From NCBI RefSeq assembly GCF_007860095.1, contig NZ_SJPT01000001.1, forward strand, positions 62,544 to 126,543: a DNA stretch of 64,000 bases, written 5' to 3'. Within the stretch, counting starts at the first letter, position 1. The number at the start of each line of letters is the position of its first letter. The stretch comes from Novipirellula galeiformis (GTDB lineage Bacteria > Planctomycetota > Planctomycetia > Pirellulales > Pirellulaceae). A model generated the notes under the pieces. That model was not told the origin of the DNA. It searched no databases and worked only from the letters and a program-made list of their open reading frames with translations. The position numbers and the translations under genes are program-made. Shown in pieces: positions 8,994-17,957 of the stretch.

Positions 8994-10376
8994 ATGACAC
9001 GATTGAACGAGCCAATCGATGCGACCGACTTGGCCAATTCAAGTGATCGACCCGATCCCGACGGGGACACATTGGGGCCCGACGGGGTCTTGTCGGGGCC
9101 CGACGGGGTCTTGTCGGGGCCCGACGACCGCGATTCCGAGGGCGGTTATCCCAAGAGTGACGGCGATCACGATCCGCCCGCGGCATTGCTTCGCAACGTC
9201 AGCATCGCGTTAGTGGGGCGTTTCGGTAGTATGACGCGTCGAGAAGCAGCAAATCTGCTCCGCTCCTATGGCGCCACGATCGTGGAACAAAAGGCGACCG
9301 ACGTCGACTGGGTCGTGATCGGCGCCGATCAATCGCCGGTGCTCGAAGCGGAGCTGCTTAGCGAAGCGACGCGGCACGCGATCGCGACGGGAAGTCGTGA
9401 AATCGTTTACGAATCGGAACTGTGGCAACGTCTCGGATTAGTTGACTTCGAGCGATCCGCCCAGCGGTTATACACTCCGGCCATGTTAGCCCACTTACTG
9501 GGGATCTCCGTCCGCGTCGTCCGGCGTTGGCAACGCCTTGGGCTGATCACGCCGGTCGAAACAATGCACCGCTTGCCGTACTTCGATTTTGCGGAAGTGG
9601 CGGTGGCAAAACGGTTGGCGAATTGGATTGCGGAGGGAGAAAGTTCGACCGCGATCGAGCAACGCTTAGCACAATGGGTCGAACTGTTACCGGAGATCCA
9701 TCGGCCGCTAGAACAACTCTCGATTTTGGTCGAAGGCAAAACGGTATTGCTGCGACATGGCGAGGGGCTCGTCGAACCGGGAGGCCAGTTGCGGTTCGAT
9801 TTCGATGCGTTCAACGAAACCGAGGTGCCTCTGTCAAGCGATGACATCGGCGCGGGACAAGTCTTGTCGATGGTGCGTGAAGATGACACCTCCTTCCCGC
9901 TCAGCGGACGTGCTCAGGACGAGAGGGACGAATTGCTGCAAGCCGCCTACCAAGCCGAGGATGAAGAGGACTTGCAACGAGCGATCGATTTCTATCACGC
10001 GATGCTGGCTCGAGACGGCCCTCGCGCGGATATCAATTTTCAAATGGGTGAGTTGTTGTACCGGTTGGGAGAAACGATCGCGTCACGCGAGCGTTATTAT
10101 AGCGCGATTGAGATTGATCCCGAGTTTGTGGAGGCCCGGGCTAGTCTCGGTGTCGTGTTAGCCGAAACGGGGCAACCGGAACTGGGGGTCGCTTCGTTCC
10201 AAGGCGCGCTCGCCATTTTCGAGGACTATTCCGACGTGCACTACCATCTTGCCAAGACGCTTGATCAATTGGAACGAAGTGTCGAAGCGATTCACCACTG
10301 GACGCGTTTCCTTGAACTTTTCCCCGACAGTCCCTGGGCTGACGAAGCGCGACAACGACTCGCGCGGGGTGAATAA
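8994..10376 (+). CDS. BRCT - MerR-type HTH - TPR fusion protein
   Basis: A 460-residue protein with an unusual domain chain. Residues 1-65 are acidic and Asp/Gly/Pro-rich with a perfect 21-bp duplication. Residues about 67-148 read as a BRCT domain (IALVGRFGSMTRREAANLL, then YGATIVEQKATDVDWVVIG), as at the C-terminus of NAD-dependent DNA ligase. Residues about 160-215 are a MerR-type helix-turn-helix (YTPAMLAHLLGISVRVVRRW, then PYFDFAEVAVAKRL). Residues about 305-460 contain TPR-like repeats (INFQMGELLYRLGETIASRE, VEARASLGVVLAETGQPE, VHYHLAKTLDQLERSVEAIH). It is probably a DNA-binding regulator or scaffold; ligand unknown. It follows the 5' end of rnpB, divergently. Confidence 0.8.
   Translation: MTRLNEPIDATDLANSSDRPDPDGDTLGPDGVLSGPDGVLSGPDDRDSEGGYPKSDGDHDPPAALLRNVSIALVGRFGSMTRREAANLLRSYGATIVEQKATDVDWVVIGADQSPVLEAELLSEATRHAIATGSREIVYESELWQRLGLVDFERSAQRLYTPAMLAHLLGISVRVVRRWQRLGLITPVETMHRLPYFDFAEVAVAKRLANWIAEGESSTAIEQRLAQWVELLPEIHRPLEQLSILVEGKTVLLRHGEGLVEPGGQLRFDFDAFNETEVPLSSDDIGAGQVLSMVREDDTSFPLSGRAQDERDELLQAAYQAEDEEDLQRAIDFYHAMLARDGPRADINFQMGELLYRLGETIASRERYYSAIEIDPEFVEARASLGVVLAETGQPELGVASFQGALAIFEDYSDVHYHLAKTLDQLERSVEAIHHWTRFLELFPDSPWADEARQRLARGE
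9074..9129. repeat. In-frame 21-bp tandem duplication
   Basis: Two perfect 21-bp units at 9074-9094 and 9095-9115 plus the start of a third. They encode GPDGVLS GPDGVLS GPD in the acidic N-terminal linker of the BRCT-MerR-TPR gene. Confidence 0.95.
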
Positions 10377-10402
10377 GAATCTCCCCCGCGTCCGCTTCGC
10401 GA

Positions 10403-11905
10403 TCAATACGTCCCCATCGGCCGTCGATTAACGCCGACGAGCAACTGTTTCAACGCTTGACGCAGCTCCCGCACTTTCAGCGGCAAGCCGAGCATCTTGC
10501 GATTAGAACCACGCAGTGCTGCTTGGATCAAATGCGTTTGTCGCCGATCGATCAACAGGATACTAGGAATCCCGGCCGTCATTTCGTCTTGGGCAAATTG
10601 GTTATAGGCATCGACCGCATCGGCGCCGAGTTCCGATGCACCGAAGATGACACAGTCGGCGGGTTGTTCCTCGGCGTCCGCGAACCGGGCCAACGCACGA
10701 TTGGGATCTTGGATGATCAAAACCCGATAGCCACGCGCCTTCAAGCGGTCACGAACCGCATTCTGTAATGCTGCTTTCGATTCGACTAGCAACACAACGT
10801 AGCCCTCTCCCTCGTTCGAAGGGATCTCGTCATCATCCTGATGCTCGGCCATCGGTTGGTGATAATTGTCCGCGGGAGAGCTCGTCACCCCTCGCTCAAT
10901 CAACATGATCGCCTTGCGCACATCGGCCTGCATTTCAGCAGCGGATTGATAGCGTTGATTGACATCGAACCGCATCGCTTTCTGGACGATCTGGTTAGCC
11001 ACACCGGGAACATCAGGAGCGAGTTCGTGGAGTGGTCTGATGTCAATGAATCGATTGACGTTCAAGCGTTGCAAGCGGTCGCGTGTTTCGGACAATGCAG
11101 GCTCGCCAGCGAGCATGTGGTACAACATGTTGCCGGCGAAGAACACATCGCTTCGCGGGTCATCTTTGCGAACACCGGAGCCACGCTCCAATGCGGCGTA
11201 ATCGATCGCGCGAGCATTGGGACAATCAGCAATTTGTTCTGGGTTGTTGCGATCCGCCAATGCTGCCAAGCCAAAGTCAACGAGTTTTGCCTTGCCATCG
11301 GTCGAGATCAGTACGTTGGAAAGCTTCAAATCGCGGTGAGAGATCCCCAACGAAGCGGCGTGGGCCAACGCCGACGAAATGTCTTGGATCAGACTGAGCG
11401 ACAAGTCGGCAGGCAGCTTGCCACGAATGCGAACCAATTCGCGCAACGTTTGCCCCTCGACAAATTCCATCACCAAGAAGGGGTTGCGAACATCCGGAAC
11501 GACGTCGTAAATGCTGACGATGTTAGGGTGTCGGAGACGCAAACCCATACGGCCTTCACGCAGGAATTGCTCGAGTTCCTTCGGCTCGTCGCGAAATCGT
11601 TTGCGCAACACTTTGATGGCGAAGATGTTTCCATCGCGTTCGGCTCGATAAACGCGAGCAAACGTTCCTGCACCAATCAGATACTGGACCTTGTAGTCGC
11701 CGTAAAAGTAGCCGCTGCGGTCACCACGTAGCAGTTTTTCCGTCTGCAGCGTCGAAACAATTTCAAAACGCTGCATGGCGTCAATCATCTCCGCCAGCGT
11801 GACTTCTCCTGCGCCCACTTCATTGCGGACACGATCGACCGCACGCGGGTCCGCCAAGCCAAGGTCTTTGATACGTTGGACGAACTGATCGGGTGTCAAA
11901 CTCAT
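10403..11905 (-). CDS. Ser/Thr protein kinase with degenerate receiver-like C-terminus
   Basis: A 500-residue cytoplasmic Hanks-type kinase. Residues 1-70 form a helical leader typical of planctomycete kinases. The kinase domain spans about 70-335: Gly loop GAGTFARVYRAE, Lys98 in AIKVL, ISHRDLKLSNVL catalytic loop and LVDFGLAAL. Residues about 376-490 fold like a response-regulator receiver (VVLLVESKAALQNAVRDRLK, then YRVLIIQDPNRAL), but the usual phospho-Asp position falls in DCVIFGASELG with Gly in place of Asp, so it looks like a pseudo-receiver. No transmembrane segment is seen, unlike PASTA kinases. It converges with the BRCT-MerR gene. Substrates are unknown. Confidence 0.9.
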   Translation of the reverse strand: MSLTPDQFVQRIKDLGLADPRAVDRVRNEVGAGEVTLAEMIDAMQRFEIVSTLQTEKLLRGDRSGYFYGDYKVQYLIGAGTFARVYRAERDGNIFAIKVLRKRFRDEPKELEQFLREGRMGLRLRHPNIVSIYDVVPDVRNPFLVMEFVEGQTLRELVRIRGKLPADLSLSLIQDISSALAHAASLGISHRDLKLSNVLISTDGKAKLVDFGLAALADRNNPEQIADCPNARAIDYAALERGSGVRKDDPRSDVFFAGNMLYHMLAGEPALSETRDRLQRLNVNRFIDIRPLHELAPDVPGVANQIVQKAMRFDVNQRYQSAAEMQADVRKAIMLIERGVTSSPADNYHQPMAEHQDDDEIPSNEGEGYVVLLVESKAALQNAVRDRLKARGYRVLIIQDPNRALARFADAEEQPADCVIFGASELGADAVDAYNQFAQDEMTAGIPSILLIDRRQTHLIQAALRGSNRKMLGLPLKVRELRQALKQLLVGVNRRPMGTY

Positions 11906-12151
11906 ACAGATGGTTCAAGAACGAACGTGAAAAGACGACCAAGTGTTGGCAGGCAGAACGCAAAACTAGCATTCTACACCGAACCGAACTCGATTTATAG
12001 CAGCGGACGAGAGAATCGCTCCCGCAACAAGGGGGGGGCGTTCCTATTTTGCGGCCACCGCCGTCGCAACAACGCAAAGATTTCGAACCGACGCCCTCAG
12101 GGAAAAGTCGCGATCAAAATGGCGGTTAAGTCCCCCCCCCACAATCGCTTG

Positions 12152-12523
12152 CTAATCGGTGATCGCTTCGAGGGCGTCAAGCGCCGCTCGAGTTTGGGGG
12201 ATCCCACCGAACTCGCGTGTCACTTCCTTCAAACGGACCAATGACTGGAAGTAAAGCTTTTGTTTCTCGCTGGCGGGCGAACGCGATGGGGTGGCTTCCG
12301 ATGTCGCTCGAGTTCCCTTTCCCTGCGGTCGCCCCGGCTTGGATACGTTGCCTTTTTTCTTCTTTGAGTTCGAACGAATCGTGCTGATGTATTGAGTGCT
12401 AACCTCAATACCCTGCTTCTTCAGTTCGGCACTCACTTGAAGCGGTTTCGCTTTGGGGTGCGAATCGTAATAGTCTCGAATCGCTTTTGCACGATTCACC
12501 CTCTTCACTTGTGATTTGGCCAT
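12152..12523 (-). CDS. Small basic protein with HTH-like N-terminus
   Basis: A 123-residue lysine-rich protein. Residues about 12-50 (AIRDYYDSHPKAKPLQVSAE, then LKKQGIEVSTQYISTIRS) look like a winged-helix or HTH segment, followed by a basic linker KKKKGNVSKPGRPQGKG with an AT-hook-like GRP core, and a C-terminal helical part. I recall similar small proteins as widespread in planctomycetes without known function. DNA binding is an inference from charge and the HTH-like pattern. It lies between the kinase and argS on the same strand, with gaps of over 160 bp on each side. Confidence 0.7.
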   Translation of the reverse strand: MAKSQVKRVNRAKAIRDYYDSHPKAKPLQVSAELKKQGIEVSTQYISTIRSNSKKKKGNVSKPGRPQGKGTRATSEATPSRSPASEKQKLYFQSLVRLKEVTREFGGIPQTRAALDALEAITD

Positions 12524-12688
12524 GATGCGAATTCACGGTAATGTGAAGCCTATTTCCAGGTTCTTGAAATGAACTGACAACAGGTAACAGTAAGGTAATT
12601 ACCCAATCTGTCAATCATTGTTTCCGGCCGACATGAACCGAAAGAGCACGATAGCCCCTTCCCAATGGCTGCAAAATATACCTTAGTG

Positions 12689-14668
12689 TTACATCCGAGG
12701 AACCGTATTGATTCCCAACAAGGATAAAGCCAAGCGAATCACGCGGCCGGTTAATGCTACCAATGCCAAACGCAAGGAGGCGATGGCGTCGCTCTCCGCT
12801 TTCAAGACGTGACAATTGTCATTAAACACGGCGTACGCTTTGGCGGTTTCGTACAAGTAATCGACCAAGGCGTTAGGCGCGTAATCTTGGTGGACCGACA
12901 CTAACGCCTCTTCGAAGCGGAGCAATTTCATTGCCAATGCCCGCTCGGCTGGATGAGTAAAATCGGTCACCTGGGGGTCGATCGATGTCACCTCTTGCTC
13001 CCTCTGACCGGCTTTACGCAAAATGCCTTGGGTGCGTGCATAAGCGTATTGGATATAGGCGGATGTATTCCCTTCGAGTGCCACCATTTTGTCCAAGCTG
13101 AAGCTGTAGTCGCTGGTGCGATGATGCGAAAGGTCCGCATACTTGATCGCCCCGTGTCCGACGGTTTGCGCGACGTTGGTCAGTTCGGCGTCATCCATCG
13201 GTGGGTCAATTTTATCCAGACGTTCGGGGTTGCAAACGACTTCGCGTGCGCGTTGCACCGCATCGTCGAGCAGTCCCTCGAGTCCAATCAAGGTCCCACT
13301 ACGCGTTTTCAGTGGCTTACCGTTTTCCCCCAACACGGTTCCAAAATTAACGTGAACCATCTTCACGTCTTGCATGCCAATCCGCTTTGCGACGGCAAAC
13401 AGTTTGTCAAAGTGTTCGCTTTGGCGCGAATCGACGACGTACAGAATCTCGTCGGGTTTAAATTCTTCGAGTCGATATTTCAGCGTCGCGATGTCAGTCG
13501 TCGCATACAGATACGCCCCGTCCTTTTTGCGAACGATCATGGGAGCATTGAACTCATCAAGAAAAACGCAGACGGCCCCTTCACTGTCGCGAGCGAGCCC
13601 CCGTTTCTCAAGCTCCTCGACAACGCCAGGAAGCAGCGGGTGGTAGAAACTCTCACCCAACGTGTGGTCAAACGTCACGTTCAAGCGTTTGTAGATGCGA
13701 TTGATCTCGTCTTTGCAATGGGGCAAAAACTGAGTCCACAGCTCGAGATTCTCCGCATCACCTTGATGCAACTTGACGGTCTCTTCGAGAACGGCGTGAT
13801 CGACATCGGAGTGGTCGTTGGCTTGTGCAAGCAGCGTAGGGTCACTTTCGACTTGCTCAATCTTTTCTGAGAGCGACTGGGCTTGCGATTGAAGTGCTTG
13901 CTGTTTCTTTTGGGCCGACGCAAGGCTCTTCTTGGCACTCTTGAGTGTTTTAGGATCGGTGGTCGCATCGACCGTTTGGCGGGCGTTCTCCACTTCGGAT
14001 TTCGCCTCCGCCAACTGAGCTGGGAGCCCTTCGGCAGCCCGTTTTGCCTTTCGATACTCGATCAATTGATTCACCAATCGATACAGCGAGGCCAGCTCGG
14101 GGACCGGGTTTTTCGCAACTTTCTCTGGATCCCCAAAGTGCTTGTAACCATAGATAATGATGCCAAATTGAGTTCCCCAATCGCCCAGATGATTGTCCGT
14201 AATCACCTCATGCCCGAGGAATCCGATCGTGCGTGCCAACGCATCGCCGATGACGGTGCTGCGGATGTGCCCGACATGCATCGGCTTGGCAACGTTTGGC
14301 GAGGAGAAATCGACAATGACTTTGCGTTTTGGATTGGCAACCGAGACAAGGCATCGCTCATCGACGAGCATCGCACGCAGCTGTTGCAACAGAAACGAAG
14401 TCTTCAAACGCAGGTTGATAAAACCGGGTCCGGCGATCTCGGGCGGTTCGCAGCAAGTGTCGACGTCAAGGCGTTCAACAATCTCCGCGGCCAAATCGCG
14501 TGGATTCTTGCCAAGCTGTTTTGACAACGGCATCGCACAATTGGCTTGATAATCACCGAAGCTGGGATCATTGGTCGAACGGATCATCGACGCAAACGGA
14601 GCCGGATCGTCAACGAGCGTACGAAGGGCGTCGGCAAAGCGAACGCTTAGAAAGTTTGGGAGATGCAT
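12689..14668 (-). CDS. argS: Arginyl-tRNA synthetase with coiled-coil insertion
   Basis: Charges tRNA-Arg. At 659 residues it is longer than the usual 550-590. Class I signature: SSPNVAKPMHVGHIRSTVIG (HIGH variant HVGH) near residue 125, and LKTRSGTLIGLEGLL in place of KMSKS, as in many ArgS. The C-terminal DALR anticodon-binding domain ends in LALVALTGRVIRLALSLLGI. Between about residues 208 and 290 there is an inserted Ala/Lys/Gln-rich helical hairpin (AEAKSEVENARQTVD, KSAKKSLASAQKKQQALQS, SLSEKIEQVES), which explains the extra length. Start ATG at 14668 gives MHLPNFLSVRFADAL. Confidence 0.95.
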   Translation of the reverse strand: MHLPNFLSVRFADALRTLVDDPAPFASMIRSTNDPSFGDYQANCAMPLSKQLGKNPRDLAAEIVERLDVDTCCEPPEIAGPGFINLRLKTSFLLQQLRAMLVDERCLVSVANPKRKVIVDFSSPNVAKPMHVGHIRSTVIGDALARTIGFLGHEVITDNHLGDWGTQFGIIIYGYKHFGDPEKVAKNPVPELASLYRLVNQLIEYRKAKRAAEGLPAQLAEAKSEVENARQTVDATTDPKTLKSAKKSLASAQKKQQALQSQAQSLSEKIEQVESDPTLLAQANDHSDVDHAVLEETVKLHQGDAENLELWTQFLPHCKDEINRIYKRLNVTFDHTLGESFYHPLLPGVVEELEKRGLARDSEGAVCVFLDEFNAPMIVRKKDGAYLYATTDIATLKYRLEEFKPDEILYVVDSRQSEHFDKLFAVAKRIGMQDVKMVHVNFGTVLGENGKPLKTRSGTLIGLEGLLDDAVQRAREVVCNPERLDKIDPPMDDAELTNVAQTVGHGAIKYADLSHHRTSDYSFSLDKMVALEGNTSAYIQYAYARTQGILRKAGQREQEVTSIDPQVTDFTHPAERALAMKLLRFEEALVSVHQDYAPNALVDYLYETAKAYAVFNDNCHVLKAESDAIASLRLALVALTGRVIRLALSLLGINTVPRM

Positions 14669-14955
14669 CGTGCAAAAATTCCAGCCAAGAAGCGATTAGA
14701 GGTTCTAAACCGTTTGATGTTTTCTCGTTTGCTCGCACCGCCAACGGCGGCTCCACGAATTGCCGGGCCTCGAAATTGCGTGGCCGTCAAAAATGTGGGC
14801 GAACGAGAGTGGGGGCAACGTTTGTGTGGGGTAACGGTTTTCGTGCAGCGTGCCGAGGTGGGCTTCGCCCCAGCTCTCTTCTCACGCCGGTTCACGAAAA
14901 GTACCTTGCCCTGACAACGCCAGCGGCACCCCAATTGATTCTCTTGACGCGGCCC

Positions 14956-15480
14956 CTAGCCCTGGGGCTTTAAACCAAGCTCTTCGAGCGGAATAGGCTT
15001 GCCATCGGCCCATAGCGACTCGAGATCGTAGTACTCGCGAGTTTCTTCATCAAACAAATGAATGACGACGCTGCCGTAATCCAAGACGATCCAACGGCTG
15101 TCCTGATAACCCTCGATCCCGAGGCGTTCGTCGCCCAACGTTTTTTCCAACACATCGTCAATTTGCTCGCTGATCGCGTGCAATTGTCGACGGCTCGATC
15201 CGGTGGCCAATACGAAGAGATCGAATTCGGCCGTTTGATCGCAAACGTCCAAGACCATCACGTCTTGCCCCTTGTTGTCCAGGGCGACTTGAGCCGCAGC
15301 GGCGGCCAACTTGCGGCTGTACTCCACTCCATGCGGGCGAATGGCACGCGATGGCTGGGACATGGGATTGGGATCCGCAGCGTCGCCCGGTGGAGTGGGG
15401 GCACTTGCGTTTTCGCTCGAGTTTTCCATCGGGAGTGCAGATTCAGCGTCTTGGTTGTTTTCGTTAGCTTGTTCGGTCAT
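14956..15480 (-). CDS. rsfS: Ribosome silencing factor
   Basis: Binds ribosomal protein uL14 and blocks subunit joining under starvation (known RsfS role). The ATG at 15480 (MTEQANENNQDAESALPMEN) gives 174 residues; the frame is open to 15522 but the upstream residues are unlikely. The RsfS/Iojap domain covers about residues 55-165: DVMVLDVCDQTAEFDLFVLA, TGSSRRQLHAISEQID, SRWIVLDYGSVVIHLFDEE, REYYDLESLWADG. The roughly 50-residue acidic, Ser/Pro-rich N-terminal extension is not part of the family core. It lies 287 bp upstream of argS on the same strand. Confidence 0.93.
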   Translation of the reverse strand: MTEQANENNQDAESALPMENSSENASAPTPPGDAADPNPMSQPSRAIRPHGVEYSRKLAAAAAQVALDNKGQDVMVLDVCDQTAEFDLFVLATGSSRRQLHAISEQIDDVLEKTLGDERLGIEGYQDSRWIVLDYGSVVIHLFDEETREYYDLESLWADGKPIPLEELGLKPQG

Positions 15481-16077
15481 ACCACGAAGTTTAATGTTTT
15501 TACGAATTCTGTCACGCACCAAGCAAGCAAAACGTAGCGAATATGCTTGGGATATTGTGTCGCCGAGCGTTAAGGTCCCCCCACGGCGGCTCTGATTGTG
15601 ACTACGAGCCCCTCAAGCATCGTTGTTCTCCCGGTTTTAAGGCAAACAGCCCATTGGGTCCTACTGGGCCTATTCCTCCTGTTTCTCCTATCTCTCCGAT
15701 GGCGTTTCGTTTGGCTGGGTGTCACTGCCTCCTTGACAGTGGGATGCATGGCTCTTGCCACGTGCTCCAGTCGAGGCGTTTTCTAAAAGTGTCCCCCCGG
15801 AGCGAAACATCCGCCCTCCAGAGAGACATTCACCCTCCGCAGAGACTTGTGTTCCCACTGGAAACGGGAACATCAAAACGAGGCGCAGGGGCGTGAGAGA
15901 CGCCCGGCTCGTTGGCGATCCGTTGGCGTTGAGAGCTTCGAAATCGAGCAACGGCCAGCGGCGGATCACTCGGCCCAATGTCAATCACCCGATAGCGTGA
16001 CTCGTCACTGCTGAGGATGAGGGTACACGAGGTTCCCTGCCCCCCCCAAATCGCACCTACGAAGGCCAGATATAAAA
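15481..16077. other. Intergenic stretch, no convincing gene
   Basis: Short open frames exist on both strands, but none looks like a real protein. A minus-strand frame at 15830-16195 contains GGQGTSCTLILSS, which loosely recalls a beta-lactamase-fold strand; it overlaps the thioredoxin start and has no start of its own that I trust. Pyrimidine-rich CCT/TCT repeats lie near 15670-15700. Confidence 0.5.
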
Positions 16078-16674
16078 ATGAAAAATCATCAACTGAATTT
16101 ACTGGCGTTTTTACTCGTAATTGCGGTTGTCTCGGTCGGCTGCACTCAAGGAAGCTCCTTAGCATGGCGTCGCAACGTAGCAAGCAACGTAGCAAGCGAT
16201 GTCATAAGCGATGTGATAAGTGATGCGGAACCGGCGAGCATCGATAGGATAGCGACTAGCCAACCTGTCATGGAGCGGCCTGCGATCGAGGAATCTCCCG
16301 CCGTCGTTGCGCCCACCACATTCGTTCGTGTGGCATCGGAGCCCGAATCGCTGCGTCCCACCCTAGTCACATTGCCCAGCGATGGCGATCTCACAGAATT
16401 GGTCCGCACGGCTACCGGGCCCGTCCTGCTCGATTTCTATGCCGATTGGTGTGGGCCATGTCGCGTCCAAGGCAAAATTTTGCATGACTTGGAAGAAACG
16501 GCCGCCGAACACAACACGACGATCATCAAGATCAACGTCGATGAACACCAACAAATCGCACAACAGCTTCAGGTTTCGAGCCTACCGACACTCGTGATGA
16601 TCCGCGATGGCGAAATCGTGCAGCGGCAATCCGGAATCATGCGAAAGCCTCGTCTGGAAGACTGGATGCGATAG
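16078..16674 (+). CDS. Thioredoxin-domain lipoprotein
   Basis: Start ATG at 16078 gives a lipoprotein signal with lipobox VSVGC (Cys at residue 22). Residues about 32-50 are a tandem NVAS NVAS DVIS DVIS linker. The thioredoxin domain covers about residues 100-198: VLLDFYADWCGPCRVQGKIL with the WCGPC active site, INVDEHQQIAQQLQVSSLPT with the cis-Pro, and TLVMIRDGEIVQRQSG. It is probably a membrane-anchored periplasmic disulfide reductase or oxidase; the WCGPC dipeptide is that of reducing thioredoxins. The partner system (DsbD/CcdA) is not nearby. Lgt at 4832 would lipidate it. Confidence 0.9.
   Translation: MKNHQLNLLAFLLVIAVVSVGCTQGSSLAWRRNVASNVASDVISDVISDAEPASIDRIATSQPVMERPAIEESPAVVAPTTFVRVASEPESLRPTLVTLPSDGDLTELVRTATGPVLLDFYADWCGPCRVQGKILHDLEETAAEHNTTIIKINVDEHQQIAQQLQVSSLPTLVMIRDGEIVQRQSGIMRKPRLEDWMR
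16174..16221. repeat. In-frame 12-bp tandem repeat
   Basis: Four 12-bp units: AACGTAGCAAGC twice (16174-16197), then GATGTCATAAGC and GATGTGATAAGT. They encode NVAS, NVAS, DVIS, DVIS in the linker of the thioredoxin lipoprotein. Confidence 0.95.
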
Positions 16675-16687
16675 TTCGCGATGCGAT

Positions 16688-16918
16688 GACGCCCGCCCCA
16701 ATGTCGTTGTCATCATGGCGGACGATCTTGGTCATGGCGACATTTCCTGTTAAGGATCGAGCTCTCGGGCACCACCCAACATCGATCGATTGGCGAGCGA
16801 TGGGCCCCAATTCACCAGCTGCGACTGCTCGGCATCGACTTGCACCCCGCCCCACGTTTCAATGCTGACGGGAAGCGATGCGTTTCGCAGAAGGTCGCAG
16901 TCGTTAAGACGGGCGTGA
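16688..16918 (+). pseudogene. Remnant of a sulfatase N-terminus
   Basis: In the frame starting at 16688 the DNA reads DARPNVVVIMADDLGHGDIS, then Cys, an in-frame TAA (16751-16753), then PPNIDRLASDGPQFTS, CSASTCTPP and MLTGSDAF before TGA at 16916. This matches, in order and spacing, the first 75 or so residues of family S1 sulfatases: the DD metal pair, NIDRLA, and the Cys-x-Pro-x-Arg formylglycine motif decayed to CTPPH. The rest of the gene is missing; the next gene follows within 11 bp. Planctomycetes carry many sulfatases, so this looks like a truncated, inactivated copy. Confidence 0.85.
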
Positions 16919-16928
16919 TCCGTGTGGC

Positions 16929-17957
16929 TCAGAACTGAATGTCATCATCATCTTCATCCTCGTCGTCATCGCGATCGGGGTGAAGTGGGTCATCGGGATC
17001 GAAGAACAAATCGGCTAAACCGAGCGGTACGGCGTCACCGCCGAGCGTCCGCTTGCGACGCTGGGCTAGTGATTCCAAGTCAACCGCCTCTTCGCCGAGA
17101 CACTTCTCCAACGCTTCCTGCCACGCTTCGTCGGCGTTGATCGGATGGCCACTGTCCTGCATCATTCGCTTGATCGCAAAACGAAGCAAATTGATGCCAT
17201 CGCGAGGTGAAAAATCGAGTTTTAGCTCGTGCGAATGTTGTAGAAACTCTACCGTCATCGCCAGCATCTCGGGTTGCGCGAAGGGCAAATGGTATTGCAG
17301 GATCGACATTTCGTCTTGCTTGCTTGGAAAACCAACGCTGAGGGTGGGTTGCAAGCGACTCATAATGTAATCGGGGATTTCAAACGTCGATTCATCTTGG
17401 TTCATGGTCACCGTGGCGCGAAATTCCCGCTCGGCATGGATGGTAATTCCCGCGACGATGGATTCGACGTAACGGCGTCCATCGAGCAGCGGGGCAAGCG
17501 ATGCCCACGACTTCTCGTTCATCCGATTACCTTCATCGAGGATACAGATGCCGCCGGTGATCATTGCGGTCACGAGCGGTGAGGCGTGATAAGCAATCTC
17601 GCCCCCTTGGCTGAGCACGGGGGTGACCAACAAATCCTCGGGACGCGTATCGGCGGTGCATTGATAAATGTAGAGCGGACGACCTTGAGCCTTTGCCGCA
17701 GCGATTGCCAATTGCGTCTTGCCCACCCCTGGTGATCCAATCAATCGCGGGGTCAGTGGCAAATCCGTTTCATCGACGGAAATCCAGCATGCCAACAATT
17801 GCATCAACACCTCCTGTTGACCAATCCATTGACCGGCAGCCTCGTAGGGATGCGAAAGTTTGAGTCGCACCCCATCGATTTCAATAAATCCACGTTCCGC
17901 GTTGTTGGCTGCGGCCGTGTCTCGTTGCTCATCAATTCTTGGATTCGAACCAGTCAT
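16929..17957 (-). CDS. MoxR-like AAA+ ATPase
   Basis: A 342-residue AAA+ protein. Walker A is [16 protein letters not shown] (about residues 68-83), Walker B is [15 protein letters not shown], and the sensor region is [16 protein letters not shown]. It resembles MoxR/midasin-type ATPases that remodel partner proteins. The C-terminus is strongly acidic, with [20 protein letters not shown]. Its ATG overlaps the stop of the upstream lipase gene by 4 bp (ATGA type), so the two are translationally coupled. No VWA-domain partner gene, which MoxR proteins usually have, is adjacent. Confidence 0.88.
   Translation of the reverse strand: MTGSNPRIDEQRDTAAANNAERGFIEIDGVRLKLSHPYEAAGQWIGQQEVLMQLLACWISVDETDLPLTPRLIGSPGVGKTQLAIAAAKAQGRPLYIYQCTADTRPEDLLVTPVLSQGGEIAYHASPLVTAMITGGICILDEGNRMNEKSWASLAPLLDGRRYVESIVAGITIHAEREFRATVTMNQDESTFEIPDYIMSRLQPTLSVGFPSKQDEMSILQYHLPFAQPEMLAMTVEFLQHSHELKLDFSPRDGINLLRFAIKRMMQDSGHPINADEAWQEALEKCLGEEAVDLESLAQRRKRTLGGDAVPLGLADLFFDPDDPLHPDRDDDEDEDDDDIQF

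Noticed and set aside
10841-11731. 296-residue plus-strand frame inside the kinase gene
   Set aside because: It is antisense to a gene with clear kinase motifs and has no domain of its own.
12953-13870. 305-residue plus-strand frame inside argS
   Set aside because: Mirror frame of argS; composition and lack of motifs show it is a shadow.
15598-15786. Hydrophobic 62-residue plus-strand frame
   Set aside because: No homology-like features; the hydrophobicity comes from a local C/T-rich repeat and there is no conserved neighbour.
17939-17957. GATTCGAACC resembling a tRNA T-loop
   Set aside because: It lies in the first codons of the MoxR-like gene, and no acceptor stem or anticodon arm can be drawn around it.
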